NCBI RefSeq assembly: GCF_004519295.1
Contig: NZ_SOZH01000005.1
Span: 62,001-126,000, forward strand
From: Cellulosimicrobium funkei
GTDB lineage: Bacteria > Actinomycetota > Actinomycetes > Actinomycetales > Cellulomonadaceae
Direction: 5' to 3'
DNA length: 64,000 bases
This document shows, piece after piece, positions 32,075 to 39,519 of the stretch. A program made the translations under genes and the position numbers. The notes beneath the pieces are model-generated. The model did not search any database. It was not told the DNA's origin and saw only the letters and a list, made by a program, of their open reading frames with translations. Each line of letters opens with the position of its first letter. Within the stretch, counting starts at the first letter, position 1.

Positions 32075-33997
32075 TCAGGTGGTGCCTCCTCCGGAGGGTG
32101 TCTTGCGCCGCGGCCGACGGACGAGCGCGCGCCATCGGTCCGGGCGGTCGGGGTAGAGCTCCTCCCACTGCTCGGAGATCGACTCCGAGACGCGCGTCGT
32201 CACGTGCTCCGTGAGCGCGGCGCGCGCGGCGCGCCGCTCGGCGCGCAGGATCGCGGCGTGCTCGACCCGGAGCGCACGCACCGTGGAGACGGCCATCCCG
32301 ATCATCACCACGGAGAACGGCAGCGCGATGAGGATCGCCGCCGTCTGCAGCGCCTGGAGACCGCCCGCGAGCAGGAGCGCGATGGCCAGCAGGCCGGAGG
32401 TGCCCGCCCAGAAGATGCGGCTCCAGGTGGGCGGGTTCGGGTTGCCCCCGCTCGCGAGCATGTCGACGACGAGCGAGCCCGAGTCGGACGACGTCACGAA
32501 GAAGATGACGATGAGCACGATCCCCACCACGGCGAGGACGTTCCCGAGCGGCAGGCCGTCGAACAGCTGGAAGAGCGCGGTGTCCGTGTCGACCTCGCCG
32601 TCCACGAGCATGCTCCCGGGCTCCATGAGCTCGCGGTACAGCGCCGACCCGCCGAACACGGAGAACCAGAGCGTCGTGACGATCGTCGGGACGAGCAGGG
32701 TGCCGAGGACGAACTCGCGGACCGTGCGACCGCGCGAGATCCGGGCGATGAACACCCCGACGAAGGGGGCCCAGGAGATCCACCAGCCCCAGTAGAAGAT
32801 CGTCCACTGCGACTGCCACTCGAGGCCGGCCTGGCCCTGGAAGGCGGTGGTGTCGAACGTGAGGCGCACGACGTTCTGCAGGTAGTAGCCGAGCGACTGG
32901 ACCCACTCGCGCAGGAGGAACAGCGTCGGGCCGAGGACCAGCACGAGCGCCAGGACCACACCGGCCAGGATCATGTTGCCGTTCGACAGCCACTTGATGC
33001 CCTTGCCCAGACCGGACACGACCGAGAGCGTCGCGAGCGCCGAGATCGCCACGATGAGCCCGATCTGCAGCGCGGTGCTCGGCTCGACCACGTCGAGGTA
33101 GCCGAGCCCGGCGGAGATCTGGAGCACGCCGAACCCGAGCGACGTCGCGACCCCGAAGACGGTGCCGATGATCGCGACGATGTCGATGACGTCGCCGAGG
33201 CGTCCCTTCACGCGCTCGCCGAACAACGGCTCGAGCGCCCAGCGGATCGAGACGGGGCGGCCCTTGCGGTGGATCGCGTACGCGAGCGCGAGGCCCGCGA
33301 CGACGTAGATCGCCCACGCATGGATGCCCCAGTGCAGGTAGCTCTGCCCCATCGCGGCCTGGGCGAGCGACGCGTCGCTCCCCTCGACGCCGGGCTTGGG
33401 GCTCACGTAGTGCGAGAGCGGCTCGGCGACGCCCCAGTAGACGAGGCCGATGCCCATCCCGGTGGCGAACAGCATCGCGAACCACACGGGCAGCCGGAAG
33501 AGCGGCGTCTCCTCGTCCTTGCCGAGCACGATGTCGCCGAACCGGCTCAGGCCCATCCACAGCGAGAAGACGACGAAGCCCGCGACGACGATCACGTAGT
33601 ACCAGCCGAAGGCGCCGATGACGTCGGTCTGGAGCGTGTCCAGCACCGCCGTGACGGTGTCCGTGAAGAGCACCGTGAGCAGGACGAAGACCAGGATGAT
33701 CCCCGCCGCCGGGTAGAAGACGCGCGGGTCCGGCCGACCCGTCCGGGGGGCGTCTGGATCGTGCGAGGACACGACCGGCGCGGAGCCGGTGTCCGGCCCG
33801 ACGGCGTCCGTCGCCACGGCGTCGGCCGTCGCGGCGTCGACCGTCGCGGCGTCGGTCGTCACGGCGTCGGCCGTCGCGGCGTCGGTCCTCACGGCGCCCT
33901 CGTCGCGGGGCGCGTCGGCCCCTCCCCCGTCGGGCGCTGGCGCGGCCTCCTCGTCACGTGCTGGCTCGCGGGGCGTCTCGTGGTGCGGGGCGTTCAT
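32075..33997 (-). CDS. BCCT-family transporter (glycine betaine/choline/carnitine)
   Basis: 640 residues with twelve membrane helices after a long N-terminal tail. The family Trp-rich segment is present (WTIFYWGWWISWAPFVGVF), as are FATGMGIGLVYWGVAEPLSH and FVTSSDSGSLVVDML. BCCT carriers import compatible solutes with sodium or protons under osmotic stress. The first 90 residues are acidic and low in complexity, with a five-residue Thr/Asp/Ala repeat; the C-terminus is charged, as in osmosensing BCCT proteins. The ATG at 33997 has GAGG upstream. Confidence 0.92.
   Translation of the reverse strand: MNAPHHETPREPARDEEAAPAPDGGGADAPRDEGAVRTDAATADAVTTDAATVDAATADAVATDAVGPDTGSAPVVSSHDPDAPRTGRPDPRVFYPAAGIILVFVLLTVLFTDTVTAVLDTLQTDVIGAFGWYYVIVVAGFVVFSLWMGLSRFGDIVLGKDEETPLFRLPVWFAMLFATGMGIGLVYWGVAEPLSHYVSPKPGVEGSDASLAQAAMGQSYLHWGIHAWAIYVVAGLALAYAIHRKGRPVSIRWALEPLFGERVKGRLGDVIDIVAIIGTVFGVATSLGFGVLQISAGLGYLDVVEPSTALQIGLIVAISALATLSVVSGLGKGIKWLSNGNMILAGVVLALVLVLGPTLFLLREWVQSLGYYLQNVVRLTFDTTAFQGQAGLEWQSQWTIFYWGWWISWAPFVGVFIARISRGRTVREFVLGTLLVPTIVTTLWFSVFGGSALYRELMEPGSMLVDGEVDTDTALFQLFDGLPLGNVLAVVGIVLIVIFFVTSSDSGSLVVDMLASGGNPNPPTWSRIFWAGTSGLLAIALLLAGGLQALQTAAILIALPFSVVMIGMAVSTVRALRVEHAAILRAERRAARAALTEHVTTRVSESISEQWEELYPDRPDRWRALVRRPRRKTPSGGGTT
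33801..33890. repeat. Six 15-bp tandem repeats in the BCCT N-terminal coding region
   Basis: Units of 15 bases start at 33801, 33816, 33831, 33846, 33861 and 33876, each near RCGGCGTCGGYCGTC. They encode a pentapeptide repeat of Asp, Ala, Thr and Val in residues 36-65. Confidence 0.85.
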
Positions 33998-34028
33998 GGC
34001 CTCAAGGCTTGTCGGACGCGCGGGCCCC

Positions 34029-34107
34029 GGCAACCGGAACGCCCGCCCGGCAGCAAGAACGCCCGTCATGGCAGCAGGAAAGCGCGTCCTGCCAGCAGGA
34101 ACGCCCC
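34029..34107. repeat. Tandem 20-21 bp repeats upstream of the BCCT gene
   Basis: Four imperfect units begin at 34029, 34049, 34070 and 34091, with the shared core GGCAGCAGGAACGCCCG. The 21-base period is two helical turns. The array lies between the BCCT start (33997) and the opp ATPase stop (34175). It could be an operator array for the transporter or a simple tandem duplication. Confidence 0.8.
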
Positions 34108-34140
34108 GGGAGCGGCCGCGTGCGCGGCCGCCCCCGGGGC
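34103..34140. terminator. Terminator of the opp operon
   Basis: A 17-bp inverted repeat with one mismatch (34103-34119 with 34124-34140) and a GTGC loop, 35 bases past the end of the opp ATPase gene on the minus strand. It overlaps the last unit of the tandem repeat. Confidence 0.75.
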
Positions 34141-34174
34141 GTCGTGAGGGCTCAGCGAGCCGTGAAGCGTGCGG

Positions 34175-36007
34175 TCAGAAGCCGGCGCCCGCGGTGGGCG
34201 GGGCGCTGCGCTCATGGTCCACGTCCTCGCGCGCCGCGGCGAGCGCGCGCTCCTCGTCCGCCAGCGAGGACACCTCGTCGTTCGCGATGTCGCGAGCGGC
34301 GGCCTCGAGGAGGGCGTCGCGCGCGGCGCGGCGCTCGCGCTGCGCGGCCGGGTCCGGGACGGGGACGGCGGCGAGCAGGCGCTGCGTGTACGCGTGCTTC
34401 GGCTCGTGCACGATCTGCGACGTGTCGCCCACCTCGACGAGCTTGCCCTTGTGCATCACGGCGATGCGGTCGGACAGGAGCTCCACGACCGCGAGGTCGT
34501 GCGAGATGAACAGGCACGCGAACCCGTGCTCGCGCTGCAGGTCGGTGAAGAGGTCGAGGACCTTCGCCTGGACCGACACGTCGAGGGCTGACGTCGGCTC
34601 GTCCGCGACGAGCAGCTTCGGCTCCAGCGAGAGCGCCCGCGCGATGCCGACGCGCTGGCGCTGACCGCCGGAGAGCTCGTGCGGGTAGCGGTTGCGCATC
34701 GCCCGGGGAAGCTCGACCTGGTCGAGCAGGCGCTCGACCTCGCGGCTGAGCTCCTTGCCCTTGACGCCCTTGTGCAGCATGAGCGGCTCGCCGATCGACT
34801 CGCCGATGGGCAGGCGCGGGTTGAGCGACGACCCCGGGTCCTGGAAGACGATGCCGACCTCGGTGCGCAGCGGCTTGAGGTCCTTGGGCCGGGCACCCAC
34901 CATGTCCGTCCCGACGATCTTCAGCGAGCCGCCCGTGACGGGCAGCAGCCCGACGGCCGCGCGGCCGATCGTCGTCTTGCCGGAGCCGGACTCGCCGACC
35001 AGGCCGACGACCTCGCCCTGGTGGATCTGGAGCGAGACCTCGTCGACCGCCCGGAACGCCGCCTGCCGGCCGCGGCCCGGGTACTCGATGATCATGTCCT
35101 GCGCGTCGAGCACGAGCGGCCGCTCCGGGGCCGGGGCGCCGCCGGGAACGCGGTCCGTGGCGGTCGTCGTGCCGCGCTTGGAGCCGAGGTGCGGCACGGC
35201 CTCGAGGAGACGCACCGTGTACGGGTGCTGCGGGTTGCCGAAGATCTCGGCCGACGTGCCGCGCTCGACGACCTGGCCGTCCTTCATGACCATGATCGAG
35301 TCCGCCATGTCGGCGACCACGCCCATGTCGTGCGTGATGAGGATGATCGCCGCGTCGACGCGGTAGCGCAGGTCGCGCAGGAGCTTGAGGATCTCCGCCT
35401 GGACCGTGACGTCGAGCGCCGTGGTCGGCTCGTCCGCGACGAGGAGCTTCGGGTCGCACGCGAGCGCCTGCGCGATCATCGCGCGCTGGCGCTGACCGCC
35501 GGAGAGCTGGTGCGGGTACGCGTCGAACCGGCGCTCGGGCTCGGGGATCTCGACGAGCCGCAGGAGCTCGATCGCGCGCTTCTTCGCGTCGGCGGGGCCG
35601 ACGTTGAAGTGCGTCCGGATGGTCTCGACGATCTGGAAGCCCACGGTGTAGACGGGGTTCAGCGCCGTCATCGGCTCCTGGAAGATCATGGAGATCTCCT
35701 TGCCGCGGACGTGCCGCAGCGAGCCGTGCGACATGCCGATGAGCTCGCGGTCGCCGAGCTTGGCCGAGCCGCTGGCGCGGCCGTTCGGCGGGAGCAGGCC
35801 CAGCAGCGCGAGCGACGACTGGGACTTGCCCGAGCCGGACTCGCCGACGATCGCGAGGACCTCACCGGAGTGGAGGTCGTAGCTCACGTCCGCGGCCGCG
35901 GGGTACCAGGCCTTGTCGACGTAGAAGTCCACGCCGAGGTTGCGCACGGTCAGCACGGGGCTGCCCTGGCGCGCGGCCGGGGCCGCGGGAGACGTCTCGA
36001 TGGCCAC
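34175..36007 (-). CDS. Oligopeptide ABC transporter, fused dual ATPase (OppD-OppF type)
   Basis: 610 residues with two complete ABC modules. Module 1 has GESGSGKSQSS (Walker A), LSGGQRQRAMIAQAL and LLVADEPTTALDVT; module 2 has GESGSGKTTIG, LSGGQRQRVGIARAL and LLVADEPTSALDVS. In many bacteria these are separate OppD and OppF subunits; here they are one chain. A charged tail of about 60 residues follows. It lies downstream of oppA, oppB and oppC but is separated from oppC by an oppositely oriented PH-domain gene, so it needs its own promoter or read-through. Confidence 0.93.
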   Translation of the reverse strand: MAIETSPAAPAARQGSPVLTVRNLGVDFYVDKAWYPAAADVSYDLHSGEVLAIVGESGSGKSQSSLALLGLLPPNGRASGSAKLGDRELIGMSHGSLRHVRGKEISMIFQEPMTALNPVYTVGFQIVETIRTHFNVGPADAKKRAIELLRLVEIPEPERRFDAYPHQLSGGQRQRAMIAQALACDPKLLVADEPTTALDVTVQAEILKLLRDLRYRVDAAIILITHDMGVVADMADSIMVMKDGQVVERGTSAEIFGNPQHPYTVRLLEAVPHLGSKRGTTTATDRVPGGAPAPERPLVLDAQDMIIEYPGRGRQAAFRAVDEVSLQIHQGEVVGLVGESGSGKTTIGRAAVGLLPVTGGSLKIVGTDMVGARPKDLKPLRTEVGIVFQDPGSSLNPRLPIGESIGEPLMLHKGVKGKELSREVERLLDQVELPRAMRNRYPHELSGGQRQRVGIARALSLEPKLLVADEPTSALDVSVQAKVLDLFTDLQREHGFACLFISHDLAVVELLSDRIAVMHKGKLVEVGDTSQIVHEPKHAYTQRLLAAVPVPDPAAQRERRAARDALLEAAARDIANDEVSSLADEERALAAAREDVDHERSAPPTAGAGF

Positions 36008-36072
36008 GCTGATCAGTGTCCTTCCTGCTGGAGCCGGCGCTCGTGGCGCCGCGACTCTGCGAGCATGGGCGC

Positions 36073-36651
36073 ATGGGTCCCACGCTGGTCTTCCGTTCGA
36101 CGTACGGCCGAGTCCTCACGCTGGCGACGAGCGCCGTCGCCGTCGCCCTGGTCGTGGTCACGGCCGTGACGGGGGACGTCGTCGCGGTCCTGGGGGCTCT
36201 GCTCCCCGCCGCGCTCGTGACGTACCTCGTCTGGATGCTGTTCTGGCGTCCCGCCGTCGAGGTGTCCGACGGCGGGGTCGAGGTCCGCAACGTCACGCGC
36301 ACCGTGCACGTGCCGTGGACGGCGTACGAGGGCGTCGACACCCGCTACTCGCTCGAGGTGCGCTACGCCGGCGGACGCGTGACCGCGTGGTCCGCGCCCC
36401 GCTCGAGCGGCACGGCCCGCTGGCTGCGCAGCTCGCGACGGCGCGCCGTCGGCCAGGAGCAGGTGGTCGCCGGCGCGAGCGCCGAGGCCGTGGCCGACGC
36501 CGTGAGGCAGCGCCACGCGATGCTCGCGGCGGCCGGCCACCTCGACCGGGCGGTCCAGGGCGCCCCCGGCGCCCGCTCGACCTGGCACGTCGTGCAGCTC
36601 GCCGTGCTGGGCGCGCTCGCGGTGGGGACGGTCGTGGCGCTCACCGTCTGA
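36073..36651 (+). CDS. PH-domain membrane protein, inverted within the opp cluster
   Basis: 192 residues from the ATG at 36073. Two adjacent hydrophobic segments (about 14-50) are followed by a small bacterial PH-like beta domain (VEVSDGGVEVRNVTRTVHVPW, then a strand-rich part to about 115), and a last hydrophobic segment at the C-terminus. This is a common actinobacterial DUF with unknown ligand. It is divergent from oppDF and convergent with oppC, with a hairpin between it and oppC. Codon use looks like the neighbours, so recent transfer is not suggested. Confidence 0.75.
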   Translation: MGPTLVFRSTYGRVLTLATSAVAVALVVVTAVTGDVVAVLGALLPAALVTYLVWMLFWRPAVEVSDGGVEVRNVTRTVHVPWTAYEGVDTRYSLEVRYAGGRVTAWSAPRSSGTARWLRSSRRRAVGQEQVVAGASAEAVADAVRQRHAMLAAAGHLDRAVQGAPGARSTWHVVQLAVLGALAVGTVVALTV

Positions 36652-36666
36652 CCGCGGCGCGCCGCG

Positions 36667-36697
36667 CCGCCCGAGAGGTCCACGACCTCCCGGGCGG
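36667..36697. terminator. Bidirectional terminator between the PH-domain gene and oppC
   Basis: A 14-bp inverted repeat with one mismatch (36667-36680 with 36684-36697) in the gap between convergent genes. It would stop the oppC transcript before oppDF. Confidence 0.7.
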
Positions 36698-36716
36698 GCG
36701 GCGACGACGGCGGTCA

Positions 36717-37754
36717 TCAGCTGGCCCCGGCCTCGCCGGTCGCGCTCGGCGCCGTGGCGGCCGTCGGGCGGGCGACGCGCTTCGCACGGGCCATCTTGCG
36801 CTCGGAGGGGATGCGCTTCTGACGGGGGTCGAACGCGTCGCGCAGGCCGTCACCGATGAAGTTGACGCACAGTGCGATGGCGACGATGAACAGACCCGGC
36901 CACCAGAACAGCCACGGACGCGTCGCGAACGCCTCCTGGTAGTCGCTGATGAGCTTGCCGAGCGAGGTCGCCGGCGCCTGGATGCCGACGCCGAGGTAGC
37001 TCAGCGCGGTCTCCAGCAGGATCGCCGAGCTCATGAGCAGCGTGACGTTGACGATGATCACGCCGACCGCGTTCGGCAGCATGTGCTTGAAGATGATCCG
37101 CGCGTCGCTCGCGCCCGCGACCCGGGCGGCGTCGACGAACTCGCGCTCGCGCAGCGAGAGGAACTCGCCGCGCACGAGGCGCGCGAGCGGCGGCCACAGC
37201 ACGAGCCCGAGGAACCCCCCGAGGATGAGCGCGTTGCTGCCGCCCGAGAGCAGGGCCAGCACCGCACCGATGACGATGACCGGCATCGTGATGATGAGGT
37301 CCGTGAACCGCATGAGCCACGAGTCGGTACGACCGCGGTAGTACCCGGAGAGCGCCCCGACGAGGACGCCCGCGATCGTCGCGATGACGCCGACGGAGAG
37401 CACCACGAGGAGCGACGTCTGCGTGCCTTGCATGACGCGCGCGAACACGTCGCGACCCGCCTCGTCCTGGCCGAAGATGTGCGCCTCGGACGGTGCACCG
37501 CCGTTGACCAGGGGGTACGTGGACCCCTGCCCGGACGGCTTGTAGGCGTACCAGCCCTGCCAGCCGCCGATGCCGATCGAGGTGATCGCGAGCGCGACGA
37601 TGCCGATGAGCACGACGAGCGCGACCACGGCGCCCTTGTGGTGGAAGAAGCGCCGCCGGACGATCTGGCCCTGGGACAGGCCCTCGACCTCGCGCAGCTC
37701 GATCTGGTTCTCGACCGCGCCGCTCTGCGACGCGTCGTTCGGTGTGTTGGTCAT
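36717..37754 (-). CDS. oppC: Oligopeptide ABC transporter permease OppC
   Basis: 345 residues, with the N-terminal OppC-type domain and six membrane helices. The ATPase-contact motif is EFVDAARVAGASDARIIFKHMLPN. An external loop with GGAPSEAHIFGQDEAGRDVFARVMQG is typical of OppC/DppC. Its start overlaps the oppB stop by 4 bases. A charged C-terminal tail of about 40 residues extends past the usual end. Confidence 0.93.
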   Translation of the reverse strand: MTNTPNDASQSGAVENQIELREVEGLSQGQIVRRRFFHHKGAVVALVVLIGIVALAITSIGIGGWQGWYAYKPSGQGSTYPLVNGGAPSEAHIFGQDEAGRDVFARVMQGTQTSLLVVLSVGVIATIAGVLVGALSGYYRGRTDSWLMRFTDLIITMPVIVIGAVLALLSGGSNALILGGFLGLVLWPPLARLVRGEFLSLREREFVDAARVAGASDARIIFKHMLPNAVGVIIVNVTLLMSSAILLETALSYLGVGIQAPATSLGKLISDYQEAFATRPWLFWWPGLFIVAIALCVNFIGDGLRDAFDPRQKRIPSERKMARAKRVARPTAATAPSATGEAGAS

Positions 37755-39280
37755 GCGTTCACCCGGATCCGCGGGTCGAGGGCTGCGTAGATGAGGTCAG
37801 CCACGATGTTGGCGATGATGGCGAGGGCCGCGACGATGACGAGGTACGCCATGACGGGGTCGATCTCGCCGCGTTGCAGCGCGTTGAGGAAGAGCAGGCC
37901 CATACCTGGCCGGGCGAAGACCTTCTCGGTGATGATCGCGCCGCCCAGGAGCGTGATGACGTCGATCGGGACGATCGTCGCGAGCGGGATCAGCGTGTTG
38001 CGGAACCCGTGGCGCATGACGACGGTCCGTTCCGGCAGACCCTTCGCCCGCGCCGTGCGGATGTAGTCCTGGCTCATCACCTCGAGCATGCTGGCGCGCG
38101 AGTAGCGGGTGTACCCGGCGAACTGGATGAGCACGAGCGCGATCGTTGGGAGCAGCAGGTGGGTGTACTGGTCGAGGACCTGCACCCAGAAGTTGCCGCC
38201 GAGGTTCGGCGTGCTGTTGCCGATCGTCGGGATGGGCCGGCCGTTGATCGCCGGTGCGCCGAAGTACGCGGGCCAGACCGACATCACCTTGTCGACGAAG
38301 ACCATGGACCCGACGAGGAACGCGGTGATGGCGGCGGCACGCGCGGACACGCCCTTGTCGGGACCGCCCCACGCGTACCCGACCCCGATACCGACGCCGA
38401 CGGTGACCACGGCGAGCACCAGCACGATCCACCAGTTGTCGACCTGCTTGAGGACCGACTGGATCGGGAAGTAGACGACGACCCCGATCAGGACCGTGGT
38501 GAGCGACGCGTACAGGGCGCGGCGGTTCTTCAGGCCCGAGACGAGCGCGGTGATGGCGAAGGCCAGCGCGGCGCCCGTGACGACGATGATGACCGGGCCG
38601 AGGTTCGGCTTCTCCCACCAGCCCGAGAGCTGCAGGTAGAGCAGCGCGAGCGCGCTCGCCGCGAAGCCCAGGCCGAAGACCGTGAGCCGCCGCCGCGCGG
38701 TCCCGCCGAAGGCGAGGGACCACAGCAGGCCGGAGATCGCGCCGATGCCCACGATCACGAGGATCGAGAGGTTCGGGTCGCGGAGGAAGTCGTTGAAGCC
38801 GATCGCGCCCCACTGCTTGAGCAGGACGGCGACCCAGAAGGCCGGGAGGGAGTAGAGCACGAACGAGACGAAGATCGTCAGGTAGTCGAAGGTGCTGTAC
38901 TGCCGCAGCGCGCTGACGATGCCGACCATGACGCCGAAGATCACGGCGAGGACGGTCGCGGCGGCGACGAGCTGGATCGTCGAGATGACCGCGCCCTGGA
39001 GCAGGGTCGAGACGGACTGGCCACTCTGCCAGGCCGTGCCGAGGTCACCGGTGACGAAGTCGCCGAGCCACTTGAAGTAGCGGATCACCGACGGGGTGTC
39101 GAGATCGAGGTCGGCGGTGCGCTGGGCGATCAGCTGGGCCTTGTTGGGCTTCGTGCTCGACTCGAGATCCGCGAAGATGTACGGCCGGATCGCGGCGTCG
39201 ACGAGCAGGTACATCGCGAACGTGGACACGAGGAGGGTCGCCAACCCTGCCAGCACACGCCGCGAGATGAAGGAGAACAT
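37751..39280 (-). CDS. oppB: Oligopeptide ABC transporter permease OppB, long form
   Basis: 509 residues, against about 310-340 for normal OppB. The N-terminus (FISRRVLAGLATLLVSTFAMYLL) and the C-terminal part with the EAA loop (DYIRTARAKGLPERTVVMRHG) are standard. Between about 165 and 355 there is an insertion of roughly 180 residues with five or six extra hydrophobic segments and a loop rich in Gly, Pro and Asn before the permease core resumes at NFWVQVLDQYTHLLLPTIAL. Long OppB forms exist in some actinobacteria, but the insertion's role is unknown. Confidence 0.9.
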   Translation of the reverse strand: MFSFISRRVLAGLATLLVSTFAMYLLVDAAIRPYIFADLESSTKPNKAQLIAQRTADLDLDTPSVIRYFKWLGDFVTGDLGTAWQSGQSVSTLLQGAVISTIQLVAAATVLAVIFGVMVGIVSALRQYSTFDYLTIFVSFVLYSLPAFWVAVLLKQWGAIGFNDFLRDPNLSILVIVGIGAISGLLWSLAFGGTARRRLTVFGLGFAASALALLYLQLSGWWEKPNLGPVIIVVTGAALAFAITALVSGLKNRRALYASLTTVLIGVVVYFPIQSVLKQVDNWWIVLVLAVVTVGVGIGVGYAWGGPDKGVSARAAAITAFLVGSMVFVDKVMSVWPAYFGAPAINGRPIPTIGNSTPNLGGNFWVQVLDQYTHLLLPTIALVLIQFAGYTRYSRASMLEVMSQDYIRTARAKGLPERTVVMRHGFRNTLIPLATIVPIDVITLLGGAIITEKVFARPGMGLLFLNALQRGEIDPVMAYLVIVAALAIIANIVADLIYAALDPRIRVNA

Positions 39281-39413
39281 CGGAGGTCTTACCTCGCTGG
39301 TCGGTAGGGACCCCGGGTCAGGGGCCGGTCGATTCTACGCGCGGGTCTCGCGTGGTCGTGAACCGAGGGCCCGGGACGCCGCGGGTCTGGGCGTCGGGGC
39401 GGGTGCACGCGAG

Positions 39414-39454
39414 GACCGGGGGCCCCGGCGGACAGACCGCCGGGACCCCCGGTC
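39414..39454. terminator. Strong hairpin between oppA and oppB (processing or partial termination)
   Basis: An 18-bp inverted repeat with one mismatch (39414-39431 with 39437-39454), in the 239-base gap between oppA and oppB on the same strand. Such hairpins commonly keep the binding-protein message abundant relative to the permeases. Confidence 0.7.
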
Positions 39455-39519
39455 TCACACCCGGACGCGCCCCGCCGCCGCCGGGGCGGCGGCAGGGCCC
39501 GTCAGGGGACTCAGGGCAC

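Noticed and set aside
34029-34107. A small coding gene over the 21-base repeats
   Set aside because: The frame is open only because the unit length is a multiple of three; there is no ribosome site and it lacks a credible start and stop.
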